The notes beneath the pieces were generated by a model. That model was not told the DNA's origin. It saw only the letters and a list, made by a program, of their open reading frames with translations, and ran no database searches. This document shows, piece by piece, positions 12,030-23,734 of a DNA stretch of 36,439 nt. Position 1 is the first letter of the stretch. Every line of letters starts with the position of its first letter. The DNA is from Bifiguratus adelaidae (taxonomy: Eukaryota > Mucoromycota > Endogonomycetes > Endogonales), in assembly GCA_002261195.1 (NCBI GenBank), contig MVBO01000147.1:1-36439 (forward strand). Direction: 5' to 3'. A program made the translations under genes and the position numbers.

Positions 12030-15000
12030 TCACGAGTCAGAAGTGCTTCCCATTTCTTCTTGGCTTCGGCCATCCTGCTGATTTGTACCGGGTAAAGGCC
12101 GGTCAAACCGCTCCGCAAACACGACAGTGTCTTCCGTCATGTAATCGAGCATATCTTGCTCCCTCTTCGTTGGGGTATTGAGAAGTTCCTGCAGAGGTTC
12201 TGTCGCGATCTCGTCCACGAAAGGTGTCGTCGTGGGATCGTGTGGTAGTGTTGCTTCCATAACCTCGAGTTCACGCTTGAGATGGTATTTCAATTCATCA
12301 AAGTTGTAAAAGCATTCATGAATAAAGTCGGTCAAGCCTGCATGCCACAGTTTGTAGGTATGGTCAACTCTTGTGCACGACATGTGATATATATAGTACC
12401 TTTCACGGCTATCTTGTCTCTGGCGCCAGCTGCAGGGTTGAATTGCTCAAGAATGCTGAAATTCACGTCTTCGCCTATATCGCCCGACCATCCATCGCCT
12501 AGCTCAATCACTGAATGCGTTTCCGACAGATCCTGGGCATCATCCCGATTGAACTGCTCTTGCCAAAGTAGAATGTCATGAAGCAAGCTCTCTATAGGTC
12601 CGCTTAGCACATCCAAGAAGCTTACGACAGGTTTCGTTGAGATCTTGACATCGTAGTACACAAAGATCTGATCATCAAAATCCACATAGAATAGACATGG
12701 GACGTTGTGACTTTCTTGCATAGCATATAAACCTAAACCACATAAGCAACCATTTCCGAAAAGTAGATAACGCATACCCGCGGCAAATGTGCACACTCTG
12801 CCTTCGAAGGCGAATTTCACGAACTGTAAATCAGAGCTTGAAAGCATCTTCGAAGCCTTATCCTCGGCTCCATCGGAGTCATTTTCGAACAGGCGATTCC
12901 AATCAATGAAGTACGTCACACCATTCCAGGCACATGCAACGAACATTTCGTTCGCATTATAGTCTTCAGCGTAGTAGTCGTCAAATGGATCCCTATCTTC
13001 AATATCATCACCGTCATCAACGCTGGGCGATCTTTCACATGCGTCATCTGCGGCACGCACAATCCCTTCCAGAGTGATTGGGAGCGGCGGTGGCCTTGCT
13101 GCTAAGGCATCGGGTGTTCTCATCCCACTGACAGTTCCTGAACCTGCCGTTGATGGATTTCGCGACCGATGATCCCCACCGGACCGATGGGATCCTAGCG
13201 ACGGAGCGTATGAGGACGATATACTGGACCGCAGCCAAGATCCGCCTAGTCGTTGCTCGAATTTGGGTTCGGCCAAATTGAGCGAAGTCAGCGCGAACAA
13301 TTTGTGCGTCACTGCTAGTTCGTGCTCAACAGATCTCTTGGTGAGCAAGTCGTACAATGTAAAACGGCCTATGCCAGAGCTAAGTCGAAAATGTCAATCA
13401 AGATGCGCTCATTAACCTTACCATCCATGGACAGCAAACCAAGTACACCTTCACGCTTGAGCTTGCGAAAAATGGGATCTGTCTTTGCAAATGCGCACTC
13501 ATTTGTCACGTCCAAATCGCTCTCATAATCCGAATAATCCTCATCATCCGAAGGTGGCCAGACGAAACCGTTGTCAAGGACATTATCAGCAACGTCTTCA
13601 TTAATAGCCGTAGTCTGAGGCTCGTTGCCGGAATTGCTACCCTCTCGCGCTAAGCCGGAGTCGCTGGGTGTGGACGGCCACGGATTCATATCTCTTCCCA
13701 GCCGATTACCATTCTGATCAATCAAGGTGAAGTTGTTCCCAGCTTGAGCAACCACTAGAAAGGAACCACCAAGCCTCGATGGGTCAGCCGCGAATGCCAA
13801 CGACGATATCTAGGCGGGGGCATGCGGGTTAAGACTTGTTCAGCGCTTGCAACAAGCCAATGCTCTTCTCACCTGCTCGTTAAAGATCCATTTGCTCTTC
13901 TGAAGCAAGGTCAGCTTGTCTGCTTTCTTTTCGCCGAAAGAACCATTTGTGGTGGCCGTAACAGCCTGAGGAACCTTATCTCGAGACTCCGGTTTACTAC
14001 TGCTAGGCTTTGTGCTGGGTGTGCTGGAACGCCCAAACATGCTAGAAGAGCGCCCGGTCACTATGGACAAAGGATGAGGTGTGGGTGTATGTAATTCGGA
14101 TGATGCGGGAGCTGGAGTGGTAGGGAGCGGGGTATTGCCATGAGAGGGTGTGCCTTCAGCAGAACTCAGATTCGAAAAATATCCGTTTTGTTCCGTGGCC
14201 GTGGGTTGTATTAGCGTGAAGCTGTGTATAATTCTATCAGTTCGCGCCAGCACGAGTTCGTTCAAATTATCGCCATCTAGACGGATGATTAGTTACGGCT
14301 TGCGCTCATGAAAGCACCACTGACCTATATCCGCTATAAGGACTCGGTTGACGTTGACCGGTATCTTGAGAATGACGGAAGGTGAACATGTGCCGCCATG
14401 ACCGGCCACGCCGATTCCTAAACCGGTGAGATTCTGTACTTCATCCGATAGAAATGCCGCTGCCCGTTGAGAGGACGTTCCCTGCTTTGCCTCACTATGA
14501 CCTTTCACGCCAAATCGTTTGCTTAGTCTGCTAATGAAGGATCGTGATGGCTTCTCCCTGGCCGCATTTGACGTCGTCAAGAATGCCGATTTGAGATTTT
14601 GAACGTTGTCCGGGGCAGGCTTGCCGCTCGTATCGCCGAAATAGGTCCGCTTCGAGCTTGAAACATACGTGCGATTTCCGACTGTAGGTGTGTTCATGGC
14701 TGAGCTTGAGGTGGATGGCGAATCAACCGAGACTGTAGGAGTATATACCGTATCAGGAGCAGAAAAGTCGAATATGTAAGCTTGGCCCTCGGCGTTGATA
14801 CAGACAACAGAATTCTACGTAGCAGGGAAGGGTTATCAGCACTAGTAGTCGTCCGTCCGGCATCCAATCATACTTTTCCACAGTTTCTCACGTCACCCAC
14901 GGCAATGCAAGTGATCTATAGCGAATAGGTTAAAGCTCTACCTGTTAGGCTCCTAACTTACTGTTCCAAGTCCCTTGCAGGACCATGTTGGTTGTCCGTT

Positions 15001-15209
15001 TTCGCAAGCGCCTTTGTAGATAGCTAGATCGCCGATAAGATTGCCAACCACAAACTCGTTATCCTGAGAGCAAGACACGGTTAGCCGAGCATGGTCAGAA
15101 TGTGACCACTTACTCCATCGTTATCCACGTCGCCGATGGCGAACGCGCCGGGATTCATATTGCCAGCAAAGTGCCATTGCAGGCAGTTAACGAGCGATAT
15201 GGTGCGCAT
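12030..15209 (-). CDS. ITFG2: ITFG2 homologue, FG-GAP protein (KICSTOR subunit in animals)
   Basis: Eight exons (15209-15114, 15063-14962, 14915-14874, 14814-14325, 14276-13873, 13809-13422, 13368-12400, 12337-12030) join in phase to 932 residues. The N-terminus MRTISLVNCLQWHFAGN, the FG-GAP motif IGDVDNDGDNEFVVG (25-39), a second one LIADIDGDNLNELVLA (near 240-254), MFVACAWNGVTYFIDWNR (near 649-666) and PCLFYVDFDDQIFVYYDV match human ITFG2 in order. Human ITFG2 has about 447 residues. The extra length is mainly low-complexity inserts: Ser/Thr/Pro-rich near residues 110-220 and 265-360, and acidic or Ser-rich near 390-490 and 543-645. In animals ITFG2 acts with KPTN, C12orf66 and SZT2 to tether GATOR1 at the lysosome and restrain TORC1 when amino acids are low. 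The same role in a fungus is inference. It converges with WDR6, leaving 120 bases between stops. Confidence 0.88.
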
Positions 15210-15323
15210 ATACTAGGTATTGAGCATGACCCCTAAGTGAAGTGCAGTGGGGAATTACTCCAATGAAAACGCGGTTTGTGTGACGGCCAGAACGGGATTG
15301 ATTCGAAGCAACTCTACATTGTT

Positions 15324-16295
15324 TTACTGTTGGACGCATATCCCTAACAATCGCTCAGCATTGCGATAGGCAACCATGGCCAACTCTTCCTCCGAGACAA
15401 GACCACTCCTTGCAAGCTCTTCCATGAATTGCTTGCCATCCTTCATCTTCTCAAAGGGATAGTCTAGACTGTACATGATGCGATCCATCTTTACGGCTGC
15501 CTTCAGGGTGAGGAAAGGCGTAAGCGAAAACATGCCGCTTGTTGTGATCCAAATGTTTTCGGCCTAGACGGTCTTCAAGTTGCGCTCTCTGTGCCCCCAC
15601 AACTTGGCGAAATGATCGATGCGGTCCAACATGTATGGAAGCATTTCTCCATTGTGTCCGATAATGATCTTCAAGCGAGGGAAGCGATCAAAAACTCCAC
15701 TGACGAATAAGCGTAGGAAGTGCAATCCGACATCCGAATGCCAGCCCCAACCATAGCCTGAAAGAGCTGTGGCCACGTTGTCCGGATAGTTGCCAGTGTA
15801 GTGTGACTTTTGGTCTTCGGCGACAAATGACGGGTGGATATAAATCGGTACATCCAGCTCTTGAGCCTTCTCCCAGACGGGCCAATAGTCCTCGGAGTCG
15901 TAAAATTGTCCAGCTGTGTGACATCCAACAAGCGCACAAACAAATTGGAGGTCCTTGACGCATCGCGACAGCTCAACGGCAGCGGCTTTCGGATCGTTCA
16001 TTGGCAATTGGGCAAAGCCGGCAAATCGAGTTTTGTTGTCTTGTACACTTTTGCGTAGCTGGCCATTGGATCGACGGCAGATCTCTGGTGTAACTGCCGC
16101 CTCGACGGGCACATGTGAGACGACCATAATGGAAACATTGCCCTTATCCATCTCCTTGAGCCGACGTTCACCCACGTCGAACAAGTTTGCCTTGGTGTCA
16201 GGGGGAAACATGTCCAAGCGGAATTCTTGAAAAGGCACGGAAGTCGATACCGCGTCCGATATGAAGTGATCTTCGAGCGTGATTAACGGTAGCAT
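15324..16295 (-). pseudogene. Amidohydrolase of the decarboxylase (ACMSD/resorcylate) family, interrupted by one stop
   Basis: A single open frame of 323 codons plus stop, broken only by an in-frame TAG at 15566-15564 (codon 244). The start gives MLPLITLEDHF with the metal motif E8-x-H10. YIHPS (H154) and IIGHNGE (H214) follow, and after the stop ENIWITTSG and YSLDYPF with the expected metal-binding Asp278. The family decarboxylates aromatic acids such as gamma-resorcylate or aminocarboxymuconate semialdehyde using a zinc-type centre. Homologues usually have a Trp at the stop position, so a TGG to TAG transition is the simplest explanation. A product ending at codon 243 would lack Asp278 and should be inactive; rare read-through would restore it. 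No intron can remove the stop. The gene lies 114 bases upstream of ITFG2 on the same strand. Confidence 0.85.
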
Positions 16296-18804
16296 GATGT
16301 ATAAAATCAGAGATCACCTTGTAAATCAGGCCGATCATTTATACATGTATTGTGACTCGCAAAACGCGGGACAACATTTCTGGAGCGGGAAATTTGCGGC
16401 CGATCCGTCGCAAAGTTAATGTAATTGTGTTGTTTCGATCTCGTCATACTAGCGAAGAGGTCATGGATTGGATAACATGGGCACCTGGCAGATTGCAAAA
16501 ACATCCGTCGTTTCATCAAGATCAAGTAGATCAAGTTTCGAAATCACGGAGAAAGGATGTTCGTTTGCGGTGCCTGCCCTTTTATTCATCATCGCGGTTT
16601 CTGCGTTTGCGTAAGTCTTACGAATGGAACCTCTTTTCGCTCTCTGTCTCCAAAGCTCCTATAGTTGGGTATAAGACAATGATTGATACTGTCCCTGCAA
16701 ACTTGCTTTGAATGGTGGTCTTGACCGCTGACTTGTAAGCCTCCTCTTTGCCGTCCTGTATGGTTGCCATTGAGCCAACATAATGACATAGAGGAGGCAC
16801 TGTGACTGCATCGACGCCTATAGAATGCCACTTCCATTGTGCAACGTAGAACAGAAGTGATCACGTCCATATGTATCGGCAGGGGCATACCGATTATCAT
16901 CAGCCGACACTGGTTGCATCCCATCTCCATCTCTATTCCACAACCATTCCCATCCGACTTTGCATTGGCAAATTGTACATTATAATTCAACCCGATCTGC
17001 AAGTAGCAATTATGGCATACAAACAGCCATACAGATTGGCATACGTAATAAAACATACAATGCTCTGCTCCTCATATTTCCATTTCCCAATCCAAAAATA
17101 ATCAGGCATGAACGTCGCTTTCCTTCAGATATGGTCTCGAACGAGACACTGTTAAAGCCAAAGGAGAATGATCGATCGCGGTGCCGCTGATTCAATGCCA
17201 TATGGTGAATCTCGCTCTCGAGTGTGACGCGACGACGCGCGGGACCATGATGGAGGTCGAAATGGCTGCGCGTCGTCTACATCCATCGCAAAAGAACATG
17301 TGCAATCCTCGCATTGTAAGCTGTAAATGTTGGTCTGCTTCTCCATCGAAAGCTCTTTCTGAAGTCTTGTAATCATGATGTACTATGATCAATTTAGGGA
17401 AATCGGATGTGACGACCGTCTTTCAAGGACGTTCTTGTCGCATGATATAAGCCTGGACACTCTTGGTCCATGCACAAGTCGTCTTTCTGCGTATCCTTTT
17501 CTGGAGACTACGCTAGTAGATGAGAAGAATGTAGATGGCTCCTTGGGAAAATCTCGCAGGCTGTAGGACGGAGAACGGTGCTCATTGTCCCTGTTTAACT
17601 CCTTATTTCACGTGGTGGCTCCAATATCGGCCATGTCGCATGCGGAAGCTGAGGAACAAATGTATGTCAGAATGACGATTGAGCAGGGGTTGGAGTCGTT
17701 CGCCACGAGGGTATTCGAGAGTCTTCCTCAGTAAGTGAAGGGTAACTGCAACCAAGAGTGTTTCTGATACCCAATTGACTGTAGCAGTTTAGTCTAGCGA
17801 TACCCATTTCAAATACCCGAAATATCTCCAGATTCCACATTGCGACGCCACGAAAAATAGAACATCTTGAATACGCATACTTCCAGAATTCCAAAAGCTC
17901 CGTTCCGTCAAGTAACCTTACTTTCTCTCGACGAATCAATTGACGATTTGTCCACCCAAACTGTCTTCAGAGTCTTCAGATTCCGTATTCAAGAATTGGA
18001 CTTTATAGGCTACGTAGCAACCTTATTGGTAGACCCTGAGATGTCTTTTTCTCTTGCCCATGCTTGCACGAAACGAGCCTTGAATCCAAATCGTCCAACG
18101 AGCCAGTTAGAACTACCGCAGTTGTAGTTTGATGCTGGTACTATCATCGCATTGAGGTTAGCCGAGACATCTTCGCTGCTATCAAAACCTTCGCTAAATG
18201 ATGATGAAGCGTGCTGTCTCTATCTTCCTCCGTTGCTATCTCGTCGCTTGCGAGCAGAATCGAATTGCTCGCCGACAATGGCGCGTAATTGCCACTCAAA
18301 GCGAACCAAACAGTTTGCCACGTGTTCAATAACGAAAGCCCCTGCCAAACCATCTTTGCCAATCAATTCAACAATCGGCGGGCAAGGTGCTCCTCCAATT
18401 GCCGTCCGTTTTCGCCTTACCTCAGAATGAAAAAGATCAAGAGATCAGGCCTACTCTCAAATGGCTCCCCTCTCCTCAAGTGACAGCCAAGATCAAGCCT
18501 AAGGAACATCCTCTTTACTACTAATTTCTATGATGAACCTATGCCCATAAAGAAGATTCGACTTTCCACTTATATGATTTAATTGCGGGTGAGCGCAACA
18601 TGCCCTTTAATATTGATCCATAACAGCGATAGTTGGCCATCTCCTTTCCACGAAGAGATGGATTATGATATCTGTTGACATCCGTCTTCCAAACGAGAAA
18701 GCGAGTCTTGCTACTTTCCAAATTGAGCTTGAACGCGTGTTGCCTGGGGTTACATACTCGACTGATTGACTCAGGCATTGGTTGAATAGGTCTCTTATAT
18801 ACGC
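16296..18804. other. Gene-poor region with possible coding fragments, 2.5 kb
   Basis: No complete gene is seen. On the minus strand, 16840-16620 reads IGVDAVTVPPLCHYVG and then about 45 further residues ending SEKRFHS, which looks like real protein sequence but was not identified. On the plus strand near 17612-17735 a frame reads PISAMSHAEAEEQMYVRM, also unidentified. On the minus strand near 18400-18230 a frame reads GAPCPPIVELIGKDGLAGAF. These may be exons or debris of lost genes; each is weak alone. Confidence 0.35.
16335..16343 (-). promoter_or_regulatory. Candidate TATA box of the amidohydrolase gene
   Basis: TATAAATGA read on the minus strand, about 40 bases upstream of the ATG at 16295. 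Position and sequence fit a TATA element; no transcription start is known. Confidence 0.4.
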
Positions 18805-19071
18805 TTGCAATCATGTCCACTGAGAGAAGGACTACCAATTCAAAGCTGTGACGATATACTCGACAAGGCACGTGAATCGCAAGCGTTTACGCCAGAATTG
18901 TTGGCGCCTCTTTACAATGTGGATCCTGACAGGGTAATTGCTTGTACATTTTTTGAGCAAGGCAATGCCTTCAAGTTCATGATACCGCTATGATCACCGA
19001 GTGGAGACTTCGGAGAAATCGATGTCTATGGCAGCTAGCAACATGTCGCACTTATGTTCGGAAAAGTTTAG
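18805..19071 (+). pseudogene. Remnant of a DUF4387 (AtuA-associated) domain
   Basis: The plus frame reads DDILDKARESQAFTPELL, LYNVDPDRVIACTFFEQG, NAFKFMIPL, then SPSGDFGEIDVYGS and QHVALMFGKV. Order and motifs agree with DUF4387, which carries IPRP..SG.xGDTDVYGAQQHAPL near its end and is often fused to, or beside, the acyclic terpene utilisation protein AtuA (DUF1446). Two stops lie in the frame, TGA at 18991-18993 and TAG at 19036-19038, both where Arg/Pro and Gln would be expected. The N-terminal half of the domain and any DUF1446 part are not found upstream. A relic of a terpene or acyl catabolic gene is inferred. Confidence 0.62.
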
Positions 19072-19585
19072 TTGATATATGTAGACTCTATGCAAGGTCG
19101 ATCATAAGCATGCATGCAATCAATGCAAATCTTCCTGTGCCGGTGAGGCCTGCTCCTAAAGTATCTGTAATGACGATCTAAAACTAGTGCTCCTCCAAAG
19201 TTTGAAGTGCAGGCTTCTGATGACAAAATCCAAGATGGGGAGGACATATGAGATTAGAATCCGTACCACGTAAAACACATGGACCGAAGGTCGTTTTACA
19301 GATGATTGCCATCGCGTGGAACACACGATATGAAATGAATAGATTGACTTGCACTAGCGAATAATACGATAGTTCACAAAGGTGACAGTCCAAGCTTACA
19401 TCTTGCATTCTTGATTGTACACCACGGATAGAATACAATTAAATGACCATTTAACCCTTTTATGCCTCGGAATGATGGTGGAACCACATAAGAATGGTAA
19501 CGCTGTACTCAAAGCAATAGCGTCGGACCAGAGCAATTCCACGTTTATTGATATTATAACATTGGTGTCGCCACAATGCAACGAA
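19072..19585. other. Intergenic region without a recognised gene
   Basis: About 510 bases between the DUF4387 relic and the 3' end of the oxygenase gene. Short open frames only; no motif, RNA gene or repeat recognised. Confidence 0.5.
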
Positions 19586-20654
19586 CTATCCCGCCAATGC
19601 TACTGGACATTTTCCAGAGGGTAATGTCTTGATTTCGCCAAAGCGACCGACAAATCTGGTAGGTCCCAAATCCTTCAGACGATAACCCTTCTTGTATGGT
19701 GAGTCGGGATAAGGGTTGAACCTTGGTATAATGATACCGTCCTTTTCTTTGGGTACATACGTACGACGAGGCATCCACGGGCGATATGGCAGCATCCATT
19801 GTACAATCCATCCGCGGATTCGAAACAGGATCTGCAATGTCTTGATCAAATAGGGAGAGGGTGCTGGATAGCCCATGGCAATACGTAAGCGATCGTCCAT
19901 CAGTGCATAAACTACTTGTCTTGCAGGCGATTTGATAAAACCCGGCATAGATGACACGAGCAACTCGACAGTAGGCTCAGCCACTTCGTGGTTCGATTTA
20001 GCAAATATCATGTGCTCCTCTTCGTACTTCTCTGCCCATTTCTCGAATTCTTGTATCGTTGGGTATCTTATCGATCCCCATCTTCTCTCCAATGTCTCTC
20101 CATATCAAAAAATGGAGTTCTTCTTCACGAGGGGACATTGCTCTCCATTCATATTTGCGCATCCATCGAATTGGACAAAACACAAACACCGAAAGCGTAT
20201 ACAGAAAGTCGTCGTTAGATATTTTGCCCCGATACTGATCGTGAATATAGTTCATGCGTTTTATAGCACGCAGTGATTCTTCGGAGTTGGGAGCGTTCTC
20301 GAGGAATGTGTCGATGATCAATCCAGTATCATCACCCCGCTTAACCGCGCTGGCGCCAAATTCCGCCGTTTTCACTAGTAAGCGAGAGATGGTAGGGATT
20401 CCGTATGTGCGAAAAAGCGCAAATCCAAGACTCTTTCCCATTGACCATGGAAAGCCCGCGAAGGAATGTAGAAAAAGCGTATGGACCGCGTTCATGTCCA
20501 GCTGCTTGTCAGTAACAATAGGAGCATGATTGATTAGCCTATACCGCCGGTAGCGCAACAGTTGGTTGAACACGACAAAGGCAGCAACGCATCCTATCAC
20601 CACGGAGCGATCATTAGGAAGCCGAGAGTAGTCAAGATAGCGAAGGTATTCCAT
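19586..20654 (-). pseudogene. ER-bound oxygenase of the MpaB/MpaB' (DUF2236) family with a frameshift
   Basis: The start at 20654 gives MEYLRYLDYSRLPNDRS and one N-terminal membrane anchor near residues 19-34. The catalytic domain follows: TYGIPTISRLLVKTAEFGAS, AIKRMNYIHDQYRGKISNDD, FLYTLSVFVFCPIRW, EELHFLIWRDIGEKMGI, and in another frame TIQEFEKWAEKYEEEHM to the C-terminus, about 355 residues in all. The join between GIDKIP and TIQEF needs a one-base change near 20060-20085; a spliced intron would have to remove conserved residues, so a true frameshift or an assembly error is likely. MpaB' proteins are haem-type oxygenases at the ER that cleave isoprenoid or similar chains, as in mycophenolic acid formation. 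The substrate here is unknown. Confidence 0.8.
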
Positions 20655-20685
20655 AGCTGAAAGCTTTTACTGAGGTCCAAAATAA

Positions 20686-20694
20686 TTTATATAC
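20686..20694 (-). promoter_or_regulatory. Candidate TATA box of the MpaB-type gene
   Basis: TATATAAAT on the minus strand, 32-40 bases upstream of the ATG at 20654. A good match by sequence; the short distance implies a very short 5' leader. Confidence 0.4.
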
Positions 20695-22240
20695 ATTCTG
20701 TTACCAATTTAGGTGAATAGCCAGTTAATCATCGACAGTCGCCATTTTTAGAAAATCCAGACACGAGAGAACGGATGAGTTACTGGATATATCTTCTCAC
20801 TAATGGGTATTAGCCCACTTTTGGCCATTGCCGTTTAAAGTAATAGTGGCTGTTGTGTTAAGCTATGTAACGCAAAGCTAAGCTAGGACAGGATGTCGAA
20901 CACGCGTCCAGACTTTGATCGTTCTCAGGCCTCGTAGCTGTAGAAAGTACTAATCCGGACACATTGGAAGCTCAATATGGCACTCAACTTATACATCAAC
21001 GGGAGCATTACTACTGTTACTTGATATCCACAATAAGTTGGCAACTCGTAACTCACGATATGAAATGTTTCAAGTCATTCTCGGATTAGTGTACTTTGAT
21101 GCTTTGATGAGACTGACCCTAGAGTCACAAGCGTCTTTCCAGACTTACACCTTATTCAGAGGCATGGAGAATAAAACAAATCGGTAAATTGTACACTTCA
21201 AAAGCACCAGCTCGGAACTTGACAAATTCCGTGCCGCTGTATACATAAACCAGACTCGAACGAGGCTTTCTTCCGTGAACTTTTGGCTGGCGCCGAAGAC
21301 AATTCAAAGTTGTTGATGCAAAGTACAGAATGACGATATTGTACATGAGGATAGACTACATATGGTGCAATGTAGGTGCCAATTCCGTCAGTGAATGTTT
21401 GCTGTCATACAAGCCTGGAGTCTGTATACGCTCCGCTATGGTACTTAGGTCCCCCAAACAGGGACGAATGATTGCTTGTAAGAGACTCTCACCTTGTTTC
21501 GAGCACCAAGAGGGCCACGGTGGCCTTCTTGGTAGGGGAAGCGTGGGTAAACTATCCAAAACATAATTGTATCTACACTTCGCTACCAGCGGACGTCCTG
21601 AATCGTCTCGCTTGGGTAAGTTACTCTAAGAAGAGAAAGAAGTGTGTCGGGTTAGGCATAAAAACGATTAATATCGTTGCTCTCTGGACAGATAGAATGA
21701 ACAAGCAAAATAAAAAAGAAGTAAATTCGACGAGACTTTCATCTCAAGGTGAAGGCTCATAGGCATTTATACAGGTGAATTGGCATGATGAGGGTCATGG
21801 ATCAATTGCCATTTTAACCTACATAGGTAATTCTCGTAATCTAACTTTTTATTGAGATTGGTTCCCAGCGCGGTCCTCACACTCAGCAGAGGAAGGAGTG
21901 AGTTATCGTTTCACATTGCACAATTACAACACACCTTTACTCTCGTCTCAAAGTCAAAGATGCCCATTTTGCGTTTATATGCATAATACAACAAATGACA
22001 AGTTTCACAGACAGGTTATTGCAAGGATGGCGCGAGGTTGCGCGCACGCCTTAATCCTCTACAGTAAACCATGCTGTGAAGTTGAGCTTCGTTTCGAAAC
22101 ATGAACTTGTAAAACGACGCGCTGATTCCTAGAGCTTTGGACGATTACTTTCTCATTGAGTAACAAGATAATATCTGTGAATTTATTAGAGTCATAGACG
22201 CGTCTCTTCAAAATTAATAATAATGTACGATATCACCATC
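20695..22240. other. Gene-poor region, 1.5 kb
   Basis: AT-rich stretches and short open frames only. I recognise no protein motif, tRNA or ordered repeat. It separates the oxygenase promoter from the 3' end of the Gfo/Idh/MocA gene. Confidence 0.5.
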
Positions 22241-23474
22241 CTATGATCTCTTTCCGAGACCTGAGGCCTCATAAACCATATCGAGAGCACGCATCTGCTT
22301 AACCGTATCGTCAAGGGATACCCAGGATGTTGCTGTCTTTTCACCAGTCTTAATCGCGCGGACAAAAGCCTGCAGCTGATAGTTATAGGTCATATAGCCT
22401 TCGGTACCATAATGCTTTTCGGAATGGACAAGTTTACCGCTCTTGTCTGTTACGCGGATGGAATGCCAGATACCAGCAGCAACAAAGCAGTTGAACGTAA
22501 TGGTGTGGGTGCCTGTTGTGACAGCGATGAATGGTAGCCACGTGCTTGGACTCCAGTTGCACCCTGCTGTGATTTTGGCAATTCTAGGTGCTTGCCCTTC
22601 AACTGCTGGCGGAAACTCCAGTTCACAGCTCATACTGCGGTCTATTTGAGGGTGTTTATGAAGTGTAGGGACTGCAGAAATGCAGCATGTGGGCTCACAA
22701 CCTAGTACCCATCTCGCTGCGTTTATGGCGTAGGTTCCCATATCCATGGTCATCCCACCCGCCAGACTATAGTCGAACCTTATGTTGTTGTCAGAGAACA
22801 CATTTGGTGCGCACAAATTACTGTGGATGGATAGCGGCATTCCATAACGGCCAGATTTCACCAATTCATGGAACACAACCGCAGCAGGATGGAAGCGATA
22901 ATGAAAAGCCTCAAGGAAAACCAGATCCGATCTTTCGGAAGCAATCCTAGCGAGTTCCTCCGCTTGCTCGGCATTGCTAACTGAAGGTTTCTATGTTTGA
23001 TTTACAGAGCGATGAGTGAATGGCCACATAGCGACGAGTGTTGATTTACTTACTTCTAGCAAGACATGTTTGCCTGCTAGGAGCGCTTTCTTCGCCCATT
23101 CGAAGTGCAGGCCATTGGGTAAAGGGATATACACCGCGTCGACCAGATCAGAATTGATGATCTCGTCATAGGTATCAAAAACATTTGGAATATCCCAATG
23201 TTTTGCAAATTGCTCTGCACGCTTTCGATCTCGGGCGGCGACCGCCACAATGATGGCGGTTCCGAGCTGCTGAACAGGAACGCAAAGCGCCATAGGAGCA
23301 ATTGCGGCAGCCGAAATGAGGCCAATGCGTACTGGATTCTGCAATGTTGCATTATTTTTGTCATTACTAATGTGATGGCGAGATCTACACAGGACATACC
23401 TCAGCTATGGGCGGCTTTTTCCCGCCAGAGATCTTCAGGACACGTCGCGCAAACGCAGGTAAAAGGAAAGCCAT
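22241..23474 (-). CDS. Gfo/Idh/MocA-family NAD(P)-dependent dehydrogenase (dihydrodiol dehydrogenase-like)
   Basis: Three exons (23474-23400, 23338-23054, 22990-22241; introns of 61 and 63 bases) join in phase to 369 residues, the usual length. The start gives MAFLLPAFARRVLKISGGKK. The Rossmann fold begins at NPVRIGLISAAAIAP, followed by VAVAARDRKRAEQFAKHWDI and the motif EKP, whose lysine (residue 121) is part of the active site in this family. The C-terminal domain has LEAFHYRFHP and GGMTMDMGTYAINAARW. Fungal members resemble dimeric dihydrodiol or D-xylose dehydrogenases and oxidise sugars or trans-dihydrodiols with NADP in the cytosol. The exact substrate cannot be read from sequence. Stop is TAG. 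The gene is intact, unlike its neighbours on both sides. Confidence 0.92.
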
Positions 23475-23734
23475 ATTGAGTGTTGAAGGTTCAGCTGTGG
23501 AAAAACTTTGTCTTACGAAAATAGCCACCTCTGTGCGACACGGCTGACGCGGCATAGCGTCAAATCACCCTAACCCACCCTATGTACTAGGAACAACTGC
23601 GCACATTGCGTCGCTCTTTTCGACGCATCCATCACATACTACTCGGGAAATCACTGTTATTCTTCAGTTTTATTGTCAAACAGAGCGCTATAATTGCCAA
23701 CGCACTACAAGCGAACCGCTCAGTCTTTATTCAG

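Noticed and set aside
13369-13421. Apparent in-frame TAG in ITFG2 after ...DLALA
   Set aside because: A 53-base GT..AG intron covers it and joins SMDG to RFTLYDLL in phase.
16589-17056. 155-codon minus-strand frame as a gene
   Set aside because: Composition is not protein-like; a different frame of the same strand holds the more plausible fragment.
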